Origin: Toxonevra muliebris
Lineage: Eukaryota > Arthropoda > Insecta > Diptera > Pallopteridae
Length of the DNA stretch: 64,000 bases
Reading direction: 5' to 3'
Assembly (NCBI GenBank): GCA_963691655.1
Contig: OY829326.1
Coordinates: 10,466,878 to 10,530,877, forward strand
The notes under the pieces were generated by a model that worked only from the letters and a program-made list of their open reading frames with translations, was not told where the DNA came from and searched no databases. Below, piece by piece: positions 24,641-37,368 of the stretch; the stretch's first letter is position 1, and each line of letters opens with the position of its first letter. The position numbers were made by a program, and so were the translations under genes.

Positions 24641-25226
24641 CACTAGTATGCCTGGCTTTTGTTACACCCTTAGATACACAAACGGAGTCATTTTCACTAT
24701 CATACCGCTAAAAATATAAAATACCTACTATGATATAATGAAAATTAATCCAATAAATACAGCAATAAAATATTCTTTTTTACTATTTATTAAAAACTTA
24801 CAAAAACAGTTTATTATTAATTTTTTAAAGTTAAACAAAGTCAATATACGTTTAGTACTGACATAAATTCAGTTAGTTTCACATTTTTCATTAATTTAGC
24901 CAGTAACTATAGCATTACATTATTTCAAATTTCAGTAGTTTTTATTTTAATATTTTTTGTAACTTACTTTTTTTTATATTCATAAATATATATTTAAAAT
25001 AAAAATGAACAAAATAACAAGTCTTCGTATAAAATATAGTTAGGAGTCAAAATTTTTCCTTTGGGCATCTAAGAAAAAATTTAAATAATGAGGTGTTTAC
25101 CAGTCAATAAAATAATTTCGTTCTATTCACCTTTTAAATAAGTCACGGAACAATTTTTCGAAAAGAAAAAAAAAAACGACTAAAGGCACTCTAGTCATCA
25201 GAATGATTCCATTGGGCATCCAAGTG
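24641..25226. mobile_element. piggyBac-type MITE (TTAA flanked)
   Basis: TTAA (24637-24640) precedes CACTAGTATGCC, and the inverted end CACTTGGATGCC is followed by TTAA (25227-25230). Ten of the first 12 TIR positions match. Both ends also carry a GGA(G/A)TCATT motif a short distance inside. At 586 bp with no ORF, it is a non-autonomous element. TTAA flanks fit the piggyBac superfamily, but no autonomous partner is visible here. Confidence 0.6.
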
Positions 25227-25740
25227 TTAAGGAAAATTAATAATTAAATATATTTGCGAAACTTAACAATGCTAAGCATTTCATAAGAAACAAACAAGGA
25301 TTAATAGGGGTAAGAAATTTTATATTATGATTATGGAAGACGTAAATGAACATGATCAAATCAAAATCAAAGAATTATGAAAAGTTTTACAGCCATTTTC
25401 TCAATGTCGGGTTAAGCACTAATCCGACCGGGCACTGAGAAAACTGCCCTTAGTATTTTATTAATTTTACTTCTCAAACATCTACCCACTTTACTCACTT
25501 TGCACCAAAAAATTTGATTAGTTCGTTTCAATAGAGATAAGAGAGCATGTAGAGGCAATAGTCAACAATATGTCTGCAATTGTCGAAATGCCATTAAATT
25601 TTGATCACGATAACAATAAAACATATATATAAAACAATAAAAAATATGTAGAACAATTACAATTAGTAAAAATTTGTTAATTTAAAAGAAGTTAATACAC
25701 TGCAGTACCATAAATTTTTTTTATGGGGAGTGCAAGGTCC
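25227..25740. other. AT-rich non-coding DNA
   Basis: No gene recognised. A small inverted pair flanks CTAATCCGACCGGGCACTGA near 25390-25450 (CATTTTCTCAATG / CACTGAGAAAACTG), without further support as an element. Confidence 0.4.
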
Positions 25741-26525
25741 TGGTGGTGAGCTGATTAAAATTTATAAGTACTGTACTATTTTGAAGTCCCACAACTTTAA
25801 CTTTATTAAAAGTTTCAAGCCTTTTTTTATTTTTTCTCCAATCCTCCACTGGTTGGCACAAATGATCTTTTAGGTCGCAGTGCCTGACTTCCGAGTCACT
25901 TCAACCTCTTAATAATAATCCTCCACCCCCTCTTTGGACCCTTCTTTCCGGGAGTTCATGGTACAAATTATTCTAAAAACGTTCATAAAAGTTAAATTGC
26001 TCCAAATAATGACGTACTTTCTTCGGAAGTAAATTTCCTCCTAAAAAAAGAATGCACCCGAACATCGAAATCAGTCAAAAGAACGGAAAATTATATGCCA
26101 AAAACATCCGAAAAAAGTGGTCGAGGGGGACAACAAATATATTTTACTTTTCATACCGGTGAAGTTATTACCGACCACATTTAGAATCAATTTTGACACT
26201 AGGCTTTATGCCATGCGTGGTCAAACCCTTTGAGAATATCCAAATCAACTACTTTAGTCTCACTTAAGTCGTGAACACTATGATTTTAGTTCTCGGAAAG
26301 GACCGTCATGAGATATTCGGCTAATCGAATCTACTACGGTCGCAATGACCTTAGATAGCGTAGAACAAATTGCGATAAGGCGATAAATCCCATTGTCCGT
26401 AACCTTCCATTTTTAGAAATGGATTTAACATTAGCAACTTTCCAACAATATAGCATATAAGTTTACTTTATTTTAGAACACAATTCTCCCCTGACCAGTT
26501 AGTTATGTTACCTAGGTTTAGAAAA
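25740..26525 (-). mobile_element. decayed LINE fragment (jockey-like RT start)
   Basis: Reading the minus strand from about 26450, pieces in shifting frames resemble the start of a LINE RT: WKVANVKSISKNGRLR, then GFIALSQFVLRYL, then VVDLDILKGFDHAWH, which is the motif A region. Many stops and frameshifts separate them. The lower part down to about 25740 looks like a degraded continuation or 3' tail, including CAGTGGAGGATTGGAG. No motif C could be found. Confidence 0.5.
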
Positions 26526-26749
26526 AAGTTTTCTAAATTAATTTAGCATGAATTCTAAAACTTTTTCCTTTCTTGCTATACCAAAATAAACATTTTCTTT
26601 TTACCACTGAAAGAAAAACTTAAAAAATCAATAGTTAATTTTGTATATCAAGTTGATAAGCAAATTAAAGTGAAATTCATTTAATTAACAGAACAAAAAA
26701 ATCAAAAATGTTTTGGATACTTTTCAAGTACAACAGCAGTTGTTCACAA

Positions 26750-26890
26750 AAGTTGATGATGACGATATTATTACTGCTGCTATTACTGACGCCGCCAGGT
26801 TTATGTGTTGCAACAAGAGCATTTACTGGAATATTTCGTAAATTTCTCATTTCATTTCTTTCTATGAAACGAAACACTAGTGCACATTAA
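26750..26890 (+). CDS. signal-peptide-like short ORF, possible first exon
   Basis: From the ATG at about 26750 the frame reads MMTILLLLLLLTPPGLCVAT, a hydrophobic leucine core with a PPGLC turn and small residues beyond, as in a secretory signal peptide. It runs 40-odd codons more into basic sequence and stops at 26890. A possible donor CCAG|GTTTAT lies inside it, so it could be a first exon with the downstream part intronic. The upstream in-frame ATG at 26708 would place the hydrophobic core further in. A leucine run in AT-rich DNA can arise by chance, and no partner exon was identified. Confidence 0.25.
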   Translation, partial: KLMMTILLLLLLLTPPGLCVATRAFTGIFRKFLISFLSMKRNTSAH

Positions 26891-28465
26891 AACTTTAGTG
26901 TACAGAATGCTCAAGTGCACTCACTCACTCATTAGCTCGCTGTAGATACCAACGTTTTGTCGTCATCTTCATCGTATTTTTCACTAAAAATGAAAAACTA
27001 AAAAGTTTAATTTTATGATGATTTGATGACACTTGTGTAACTTCAATTACAGAGAATTTCTTAGATTTTTAATCCTGAAAATGCATATTCTGTCGTAGAA
27101 GATTGCATTTCATTTACTGAAAATAATCACACAAATCTCTGAGCAGCAGTTTTATAAGACATTGAGACCCGATTTTCGTCTCTTTTTATAGCAAAATTGC
27201 ATAAGTACCAGAATGTTAAAAAATTAAAAGCATTCGTTTTGTCATAATGGCATGTCAATTTTTAAATAATTTTCATAATTTCAATCTATTTTCTACGAAA
27301 GAAATTCTATGTACTTCATGTTTTTTTTCTGCGTACATTTATGTGCATAAAGTATAAAATGTTTGTGGCTGACATAAGCGGATTAAAAATTATTTTATAC
27401 TTTTTCTATTTTTGTGATTCTATTGTCAATTTTAAGCACGTGACAACAACAATAACAAATACAAACAAAAAAAAAACATTGAACAATTGTTTTGTTTTGG
27501 TTTTTAGATGTGCCTGAAATTTGCAAAAATATACGCTACGCTGTTCCGTTTTTTATATTGTTTATGGAATAATAAACTGTAGAGAGTTAATGGACCAGAG
27601 GAAAGTATATATGTATATCAAAAGGGAATATGTAGTACCTAAAGGATAACTAATTCTGTTTGATAGAATTTTTGTGTACACTATAAGTTAAAATTTAACC
27701 ACATAATCTGTAATATTAATTTGTTTATGAACTAAAAGTGAAACTACGAGTTTAAAGCTACTCGTTTTAATATTTAAGTCATTGGTTAGGCACTAACAAG
27801 AATTGGCCACTACACAGGTAATATGTGGAAGGGTTAGAAGTTGCAGTTAACTGATATGTGAATGTATCAACATTTTAAGGTTGAAACTTCTGACAAAATT
27901 ATTATTATTTATTACTTTATAAAACCGTTTCTACAAATAAAATTAAAGCTAGGCCTTAACTAATTTCTCTGATTTTACAAGATCCCAATATCCAAGTCTA
28001 AAATTCGGAAATATATTGAAATTATTAAAATGCTGATTAAAGCTCTTTAAATAATAGGTGAAAAATGTTGGCATGGAATTAAGTTAATCTTCTGAATATA
28101 TAATAAGAGGGGATGATTACTACCTTTCCCATCCTTCCTTTATCTAAGTAATCTCAATTGATGTCATACCATTGTTCTTGTTTACAGAGCTATTTATTTT
28201 GTATTAAACAGTATCCCTTAGTATCTTTGTTTTTACATCCGAATTCAAGTATGATGAATGATATGCTCTTCTATTTCAAGTGTAGCTAAGTTCAAAAGCA
28301 AGAGAATTACAAAATTTTCCAAAACAACAATGAAAGCGTAAAATTTTAATGGAAATCTAAATAAAGAAAAACGATAAAATTTTATTATTTCTAAGTTGAA
28401 TAAAAAGAAAAAAATTTAAATCGAAAACAGCTAAAATGAAAACCGCTAAAAACAAACATAAACTA

Positions 28466-28540
28466 GTTTTGCAACAATAATAAACATAATTTTTAGCCAA
28501 TATAAAATTGTTTTGCAACAATAATAAACATGATTTCTTG
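28466..28540. repeat. tandem duplication, 44-bp unit
   Basis: GTTTTGCAACAATAATAAAC begins at 28466 and again at 28510. The two units differ at only a few positions before the second diverges. It is probably a local replication-slippage duplication. Confidence 0.75.
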
Positions 28541-30958
28541 TCAATTTGAAATTATAACGCTCGCCAATAAGTTAAAAATAGCAAATGAATCTTTCAATCC
28601 AATACTACAAGCTGGCAATAATCCGGGCGGTCTAAGCTCTAATATAAGGTTATTTTTATTTCCACAGAATTCTTTTGTGGAATAGATTTATATTCGGTAA
28701 GGACCTGAACAAGAATCGAGGAAAAAGAACGAATTCAACAGGTATTGAAATAGTCTCCTATTTTAAAAACTTTTGGAATTTATCGATGAAATTTATTCGA
28801 AATATTACAAGAAAAAGTTTTTTATTTGCTCACAAACCAAATAAGATTTTAGTGTAGCCTTAGAAATTTAAAACTTTCTAATTTTTATTACAACTGATAA
28901 ATAATTTTTTTAAATTGCAATTTCTTCATACAATTCCATTTGACTGCATAACAACTATGTATTTACTTTCTTGAATTTCATGAATTAAGATAGAATTAAA
29001 TTTTTTCTCAATTGATATATAAAATGGGGCACGTTTGTCACAAAAACTTCTTCCTCGTTTGTGTTATTATTATTATTATTTTTTTTTTTTTGTTAATTTG
29101 TGGAATGCCTTTAAGCATTTTGTACTTTTGCAGCTTTGATTTTGCACTTCAAGCTTCTCAATTTGAGTAAATATTTTTTATCAAGCTGTTTCTTTTTTGT
29201 ATGGCAGTTACAACTTTTTGCTTTTCCAATTTGTTGTTCTTCTAATTCCCTTCCTTGTTGCTTCCCCCTATTTGTTGCTCATGTTTCTGTGTGATTATCA
29301 TTACTTGTTGTAGTTGGAATTGTTCAGAGTAAATTCGGGTATTCCCATTTGAATTGACGATGACGGCATCCGAAATGTGTTACTTTAAATAAGACTTAAT
29401 CATGTTTAAAGTAACTTCGCCACTTTTTGCTCGCTACATTTAACTTTTGGGTTGTTTAAAAGAAAGGAAATTCTCTTGAATGAAAATTTAAACTTGTTTT
29501 GTTAAAGTTTTATTATAAAAACAAACAATTTAACTTTAAACATCTTTATACATGTAACTTTGTAGGAAAGAAGAATAAGGAATTTGCTTTTTGACATTTG
29601 ATTGAAATTTTAATAATTTATTACGACTTTCAGAAGCAAAAGGCTTTTACAGCTTTTAAGGTATTTTCAATGTAATGGTTTTGTTTTTGCCTTTGTCTGG
29701 ACAGAATCCAATTATAAAAGTAATATGAACTAACTTAAAAAATCCACACACTCACATGTGGAAGCTTGTTCTTGTATGCACTCATATGTGTGCATAAATA
29801 GAAATTTTAAACTTTGTATAATGCATAAATTAACTTTTATACTGCACCGATAACATCACCATCAAAACTAAACAGTAACAAAAAGCAACAAAGTGTGATA
29901 TCTAACTCTTCTTGCTATTGTATTTTGAATTTTCCTTTTTGTTTTTATTTTTCTTGGGATTTGTGTATGGCAGAAAATATTTTAAAATTGCATTATTCTT
30001 CCTGTTTGTATGAGTGTATATCTTTATGTGTGCATAAAAGTTACTTGATGTTTGCCTTTTCAAACATGCGCACATACATACACAAACATATATATACACA
30101 CATATACATTATTATGTCTCAACATTTACTATGTACTCTATTACAACTCTTCATTGATTTTAATAAATTCCACTTCAATTCAAAGCAAGTGAAATTTCGA
30201 ACGATATCGTGGATATCGTGTATCAAAGTTTTGATCGATCTTGAGGTCTACTCTCGCGTAGTTGTAGATGCGTTAGCCATATACTCGATGAAATTAAGTT
30301 GGTAATATTGGGGGGTTGCTGTATTGTGTTGTAGCAGATACACATTGTTTGATATGCAGATATTTTATTGGGTCCCATTTTATAAAGACAATGAATGAAT
30401 TTCCCAATTGCCAGAACAAACACATTCGCAAGTTTCTTTTCTTTGTTTTAGTTTACTTTTATTCATGCAAATTATTATTTTTTTAATATCCGGAGATGAA
30501 TATTATTAATAAATTGCAGCTACTGTCGTTCTGCTGCTGCAGGCTTCCGCTTCTAAGTCATTGTAATAATCATGCACAGATTTACATGTATAACTAGTAG
30601 ATTTTATAATTAAAATTTGCCCTTGTATAATTAAAATGCATCAACACAGTATCAAGAAATATTAGCATGCTACTCATAATTATGTTACATCACACCTTTT
30701 TGTTGCAGTTACTTAGTTTCCTTGAAATTTTCAATTTATGCTAAAGTTGTCAAAAGCGAAATCTTTCATTACGGAAAAGAATTAGAAATAGTTTAATACT
30801 AAATGTTAGCGCATTAATGCATCAGAGCGTATGAGTGACATTTGTGATTGTTTTTTGTGTATGTAGTTACCTACGACAAGAGTTTTTAATATAATTTTAT
30901 GAGATTTTTCACACGCTGCTAGTAATTTACATTGTTAGCAAAAATATTTAAAGAGATA

Positions 30959-31781
30959 CACGCAAATAAAAAAACCTTTATCGCCCGTTTGTGGAGAATA
31001 TATTACTTTTACGCTGAACAAAAACGTTTCTGAGCAACTTTGCCGTGTTTGCAGAAACCAAAACTGTTTTCTGCAAAAGATTAACCATTTTATGATGAAC
31101 GAAAATTCGTTCACGATAAAATTAAGGCAATTTTCTTTTCTTGCAAATGAAAAAAACGTTTCTGCTAAACGAAAGTCCATAACTCTCTTCTCTTTTTATT
31201 TTCGTTTTCCTCTCATCTCGCTCTCGTCGCAAAAAGAAGCAGCAGCTACGCTTACATTCAAACTCCACACAACAACCAATCAACACAACATAACGGGAAG
31301 TATCATTTGTCAACGCATTATTGAAGAATTTTAATTGTGCATTGAAATTATTTCATCACATTTTTTTTTTTGTCTATAAAAAAGTACATGGTGTCTATAA
31401 AAATCTAATGGAAGTGTGTGATTTATAATAAATAATACAAAAATTTTAAAAATATAATTTTATGTAAATTTCATACATTTTTTCTAGTTTTTAATCAGAA
31501 AATTTTATTTAAACAAAAACCACAATAAAATGCCAATGTGTATATGAAAATTGTTTTTGCTCTCTTTTTTAGATTTTTCAGGGAAATATTGCACTTTATT
31601 TCAAACGTTTTTAGTTCATCGTAAAAGAATTGAACCATTTATGATGAATAAATCTTCGTTCATGGCAACCGAATACAGTCGTTTATGATAAATAAATGTT
31701 CGTTTATCATGAAAACATTCCATGAACGAAGTTCGTTTAGTGAAAATTTCGTTTCTGAGAAACGAATTTTTTCTTTGCGTG
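30959..31781. mobile_element. non-autonomous DNA element with CACGCAAA ends
   Basis: The left end is CACGCAAATAAAAAAAC and the inverted right end CACGCAAAGAAAAAATTCG, flanked by TA (30957-30958 and 31782-31783). Inside, both subterminal regions carry repeated motifs of the form ATGATGAACGAA and dyads such as GAACGAAAATTCGTTC and GAACGAAGTTCGTT. No transposase domain was found in the ORFs. The superfamily is unknown. Confidence 0.6.
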
Positions 31782-31783
31782 TA

Positions 31784-33605
31784 CAAGTTCCTAAATTAAT
31801 TATTATTTAGAAAATTGGATGAACCGCATCCTTAATTGGTATTTAGGAAAAAATTAGGAAATTTGTAGAATAATTTACTTATTATATCTATGTATGTGAA
31901 TTTCTTATATTAACAATAGCTTTACCACATTTTTCCCCTAAGCCAACCCAAAAAATTAAATTTACGAAATTTACATTTTTGTCAACTTGAAAGTTTTGTT
32001 GTGTAAAATTTTTTTATGTAAATTTCACGGTTCAGAAAATTTAATATTTCCTAAAAAAATAGACATAACTTTTAAATTTTACAAAAATCTGATAAAGCTT
32101 TCAAATTTTTTTTATTGTTTTTTCAATTTTTCAACTTCTTTTTCCTATTACAAAAACTAGTCTAAAAAATACTTATTTCCAATTAAGAAGCAAAAAAAAA
32201 TCTTCTAAGGGTTAACTTTTATTAATTCTATAATAACTTCAAAGACTTTTACAACAATTCATCAAGTTTTTTCGAAATCTAATGCCTTCGTTTATAAGAT
32301 TAGCGTTGAATGCAACTAATGCATCACGTCAATATTTTGATGCTTCTGTTGTACCTCATCTATAACGTTCGAGCAAAGGACCGCAAGCGCTATCATTGAT
32401 TTAAACATTTGAGGTTTTGAGAAAAAAAAACTCCAAAAAAAAAAAAAAACAACAGCATCAATTGAAACGCATTAATGCTTGTGAAAGAGCACAAGTTCAA
32501 GTTTTTTTGGGTAGTTAAAATGTTTATGTTATTCGCTTTTCATATTCACTGGTAATAGCAAATTTTGTGCAGCGTGCTTGAAATTTCAATAAAAAATAAT
32601 AAATTTTATTTAACTTTATTTTCTTTTTCTTTGTCTTTTCAAACAAACCATACTTCAAAATAAATACGCACACAATCTGCACGTAATATTAATTTTGAAA
32701 ATAAAAAACAAAAAAACACAACGCGCATAAAAAACATAAACGAAATACTTCATTGAATTTATAATAGCATAAATTTTGCGGCTAAAAAAATAAACGTAAG
32801 CAAAATCATAACAGTAAAAAACCGCTACTAACTTCCGCTTTAGTGCATTGGAAAAGTCAAATCAAATGCGCGTGTGTGTATGTGCGTGAATTTCTATATT
32901 CGCTTTTGTTTTGTTTAGCATACATTTAGGCATTATACGCACATGCTTCGCTACGTACACATATCCTTACATATACTTGTAAATGTGTGTATGTATTTAT
33001 TAATACGCATATATAACTTTTATATTTATTTCATTTGACATAATTTGCAATATTATATCAAAAATACATTCCCATTAAAAAATTAATGAATATGTGCGAA
33101 TGTATGTATGTGTGTATACATTCATACCTACATATATAGATACTCATTTACATTGTATGAGTTCCATATTACGCACGCTTGCTCGTTCACTCACCCTCAA
33201 ATATACATATCGTAACACGCGTAAACTGTGTGAATGAAAAATATTGATGGACGAAATTTAGCAGTCGATCGATACCGATCATTTGAAATTGGTTGTCTTT
33301 AGAAGTATATTTACCTGCTTGGAAAATTTTCTTGTTTGGAGGAGGCCCTGGATAGTCTGTGTCAAGGATAAAATGGTCTAGTAAACTAATTTAGTGATTG
33401 AATAGTTCCTCGTGAAGTACACGTATATAGTAAAGTCTTAGTATGGTTTTTGTTGGAAAACTATAGGGAAAAACTAACTAAATTATAATAATTATACATG
33501 AATCGAGTCATCGAGATAAACAACTTTCATCATGGAAAAGATTGTGATGGTAAAAGGAGGCAAAAACTTGAAAAGAATAACGAGAATGAGAAATGATGTT
33601 TGTAG
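31784..33605. other. AT-rich non-coding DNA
   Basis: Poly-A and poly-T tracts and TATG-type microsatellites (32870-33150) dominate. No gene or element end is recognised. Confidence 0.5.
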
Positions 33606-33609
33606 TACC

Positions 33610-34015
33610 TTATTAATGCCTAGTCAGCGGCTAGCACGCTCGTGAGGCAAAAGGTTTGTTCTTAATGGGTTTAGTGTACTGTTACTATAAGCATTCGGAA
33701 AGGCTGATCCCATTAAGGAATCTAAATAGAAATTTCGGCTCTAATTTTATGATGTCTAAACTCCTTGGTCGGAATTGTCTCAGATATCTTTTCCGCCTGC
33801 GTGTGAAGGCCTCGCAATGCAAAAGGATATTCTCTCATTTTCTTTATGACAAAAGCGACAGGAGCTATCCACCGTTCGAGACCGGGCCGTTCGCGCCTAA
33901 AAGTGTCCCTAGCCAGCCACTCCAACCTGACCCACCTAGCCTACCCCAGAGGCAAAAAGTTACATTATCAACGAGGTTCTTACGAGTTTCTCTTATTTTC
34001 CCTTATCTGAATACG
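33610..34015 (-). repeat. dispersed repeat related to 56716-57245
   Basis: On the minus strand, GGGAAAATAAGAGAAACTCG (from about 34015), a TAACTTTTTGCCTC block and a short coding-like piece (MEWLARDTFRRERPGLER, 33925 downward) all have counterparts at 57134, 57175-57195 and 56716. CCTTTTGCCTCACGAG and GACTAGGC near 33650-33615 match the far end of the other copy at 57191-57243. The block order differs between copies. The element type is unknown. Confidence 0.6.
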
Positions 34016-34089
34016 CGTTCTGAATATGTATTCAAATATAATAAATATTTAATCCGCGCTGCAATCAACACTCATTTTTAGTTAATCAC

Positions 34090-35735
34090 TACTTCAAACA
34101 CTGACACTGATAAGAGAAACCAAGTGTCAGCCAAAACTAGATCCATCAATATCTAGACCTATAAGTCAAGAAAGAATTTGAACTTTGCTTCATTTCCCTT
34201 CAAAGTGCTAATTCCCGCTTGAGTTCTACTTTTAACCCTTATTAGAACGTCCATGCCTGGCCAGACATATTCCACATTTTTTTAACTTTTATTTTTTGTT
34301 GATATCCAGAATTATACATTTCTCGGATTCGCAAACAAAAATGGAACTTGATAATTGCTAGATAATTTTCTTCTACATATTTTCATTTTTGTTCACATTG
34401 AAATTAACGAAACCTTAACTTTTAACTATTCATTATATTTTCAAAATTATTATATATGAAATTCTTTGTACCTAATTTCATGTCTGAAGTGCACCCTCAT
34501 TTAAAATAATTCCAAATTTTTTGTATGTGAATATGATAATCTTAGGTTTATTTTTAATAATGTATGCTATCAATTAAAATTTAATAAATTTAGTTAAATA
34601 CTTCAAAATTTATAAATAATTTAAGCATTTCCGCTTAAATACCAAAGTAATCGCGCTTACCATATTTTCATAACATGTATCATTAAATTTGTGGTTAACT
34701 TAAATTAGCGAATGCTTTGCAAACTGTAACCACAATCCAACATATTTTAACTCACAACCGCATTCCCCTGTAAGTTATTTGGAAATTTCAACTATTCTTA
34801 ATGCAAACTACGTGCAATTGCTGCAATAATTTTACTGCAATGCACACTCTACATAGAAGAAATGAATGCGCCATAAGATATACAAAATAAACTGTAACGC
34901 CATTGAAACTTTAACAGTGTTAGTGTCTAATAGCATCATTTATATTGGAATCACAATTGCTTGTATGTACAAGTGTATGCATAAAAGTTATTGCTGCATA
35001 TGAAGTCAGCCACGAGTAAAAAATTTTGTAACTAAATTTCAATAGGTTTGAATAGCAATTGAAGGAAGGATGAGAGAATCAGACTAATTCAATTCAGGAC
35101 TCCTATTCTTAAAGATACTGTACTCGATTTAAAATTTATGCATATTGCATGTGGGTATCAGACAGTAATCTGCACATATGCAATTACTGCATCAAATGTT
35201 TTGCATTAATCGCAAAGTATAAATTTGTATGCTAGTTTAAGTGTAAAAGGAAATTCAATGTATAGTTGGCAAAGAGTTCTAAGTAAATTTTAAGAAAAGA
35301 GATTTACCTCAAACAAAGTTAAGCTTTCAAATAAAAATTAAATATTTCTCATGTCCTTAGCTAAGCATTTCACTAAACTTTGAGGCTACATTTCATATAC
35401 AGTAATCCCCAACAAATCAGAGGATAAATGATTTCAACTTCCTTGCATCGCCTTCAAAATAATTTTTTTTGCATTTATTTATCGCTCAAAAGATGATGCC
35501 CTTATACATGCATTAATGCAACATTCCAATAACTTTAACAAGACACAAACTTCAATTTTGTTATCTCCATTTCTAGATACAACCAGATAACGCATTCCTA
35601 ATGATGTTGATGGCATTTACCGTCATCAACTTCATAAAAAATATAATTTTTTTCTTTTTACTAGAGCTACGTGTGCCCTATTTACCGATAATTCTAATAC
35701 ACGATATGGAAAGTAAGAAAATATAAATGTATCAC
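34090..35735. other. AT-rich non-coding DNA
   Basis: No recognisable gene, repeat end or domain was found in this interval. Confidence 0.5.
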
Positions 35736-35832
35736 CTTTGGTTGAAAATGATTCCAAGCATAACAGAAGCTGTGCCAGGAAACAGGTACCAGGTGATGAG
35801 GAAGCAATGCATGGCAAGCACGTGGATACTTA
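35736..35832 (-). CDS. candidate internal exon encoding a membrane segment
   Basis: On the minus strand a TTTCACATTTAG acceptor precedes a 97-bp open stretch that ends at CAACCAAAG followed by GTGATA, a usable donor. The frame (entered after two bases) reads SIHVLAMHCFLITWYLF, then PGTASVMLGIIFNQ: a strongly hydrophobic helix with a Pro/Gly break, like a transmembrane segment of a receptor or transporter. Its G+C content is clearly higher than the flanking DNA and codon use is gene-like. No neighbouring exon was recognised, so the parent gene is unknown. If real, much of this window on the minus strand could be intron. Confidence 0.4.
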
Positions 35833-37366
35833 CTAAATGTGAAATAAATAGTTTTCTATTACGTTTGTGATTTTTATTAAATGGATTCAGTTGAAGTTGC
35901 ATTTAGAATCGATGTTTTATACACCTGTTTCTCTGAAATTTCAGCAATGGGCAAATTCAATTTAATGCATGATGATTTTGAATTCGACAGAAGTGTTGAA
36001 GTTTTTCACACATATCTAAATGTTAAGTTGTAAAATTTAATCATTTCAATATTAAATTTTTTGAAGCTTGTATAAGAGAATTATGTATATTTGTGTGTAC
36101 CTAATAATGAACACGATAGATTATTCTACACACCAGACTAACGTATTTTTGTAAATACATGAGATAAATATAAAAAAATTAACACTTTCGAAGCCAATAA
36201 CAATTAGTTTATCTTAAAAGTTTTATTGTAAAAGTGTTTTTTCAAAGTATACGCTTTGATACATAAATTCCCACACAAGATGAACATATGAAAAAAAATT
36301 TAGTTGCCAACTAGAGTGTAGTACACAATACCTTTTTTTATAGGATGGATTTGGTTAATCGGTTAATATCTTATATTTTTAACCAGGTTGAGGTTTGGTG
36401 AAAAATGCCAAAATATTGGCGAGCACAATATGCACTTTTTTAAGATTACCTTAGCAGTGTTCACGCCACGATTCTTTAATCAGTGACTCAGAAGCCACCA
36501 TGTAGAGGTCACTGCAATTTTGGTTCTACTCAAGTTCAAACCAACCAATTAAACAACCATCTCAATCAGGACCATTTTCAGTTTTCTTTAACGTTTGCAA
36601 GTATCGTGTCGCAAATTTTGGTAGACTTGGTTTGCATTTTAGAGGTGCTGTAACGTACCCATCTCGGGAATCAAGACGACATACTGTGTAACTAGTTTCA
36701 CTATTCGTTCAACAGCGATTATAAGAAATGGGATCTTGGAAAATTTCCAGTCAGCTTAGTGCTCCATGGAGAATATTTCGATGAGCTCAAAATTTGATAC
36801 TTCTGAAACAGCTGGAGGTGCAGTGACTTCAAAGTCATATTTTTGCTATTTAACCATATTTAATCCATATGGGTACAACATCTGATTAAATATCTATAAC
36901 ATAAAATATTTGATTTTTGACTCTAGAAGTGTTAAATACATCTGCATATTCATGTTCATGTAACATTTCAATTAATTAAGTGTCAAATTTCAATTTAAAA
37001 GCAAAAAAGGCTGAATTATATAAAACGCTAGCTATCTATTTTCAGCATTAATTAAACTGTGAACTGCGTTACATAATGTTAGGCGTTAAAATTAAAATTG
37101 AAATGTCAAAATTGTAGATTCTTGTTCATTTACGTGGGTGATTTGTACGCATATCAATTGATATTTTTAAAGTCTTTAGTGTTCGTTTATTCTGAATTAG
37201 TCATAATGAAATTATATAATTAAAAATCCGTTCAAAATAATGTACCGATATTTCGATTAAAACAAAAGATTTAATTAAGTTTATTTGTAAAATAAAAGAA
37301 AAATGAAAGGAATAAAAAATGTGTGAAAATCAACTTAGACTATTCTTTTTGACCAAAGAATATAAT
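35833..37366. other. mostly AT-rich non-coding DNA
   Basis: The part at about 36440-36840 is less AT-rich and may be an old transposon remnant: a CxxC-containing KKCILCS can be read on the minus strand. The translation is too broken to assign. Confidence 0.4.
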
Positions 37367-37368
37367 TA

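Larger units (their letters stand above)
26526..30958. other. AT-rich non-coding DNA
   Basis: Apart from the signal-peptide-like ORF at 26750 and the tandem repeat at 28466, no gene or element end is recognised. An ATT/poly-T tract lies at about 29062-29092, and a CA/TA microsatellite at about 30066-30110. A 136-codon ORF at 29895-30305 begins at a non-ATG codon, lacks a domain and spans this low-complexity stretch. Confidence 0.5.

Noticed and set aside
29895..30305. 136-codon plus-strand ORF
   Set aside because: Non-ATG first codon, low-complexity composition, spans a microsatellite, and no recognisable domain.
33656..34081. 141-codon plus-strand ORF
   Set aside because: It is antisense to the dispersed repeat shared with 56716-57245, and its first codon is not ATG.
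36440..36840. LTR-retrotransposon integrase zinc finger on the minus strand
   Set aside because: Only a single CxxC-like piece can be read; no HHCC order, RT or LTR pair.
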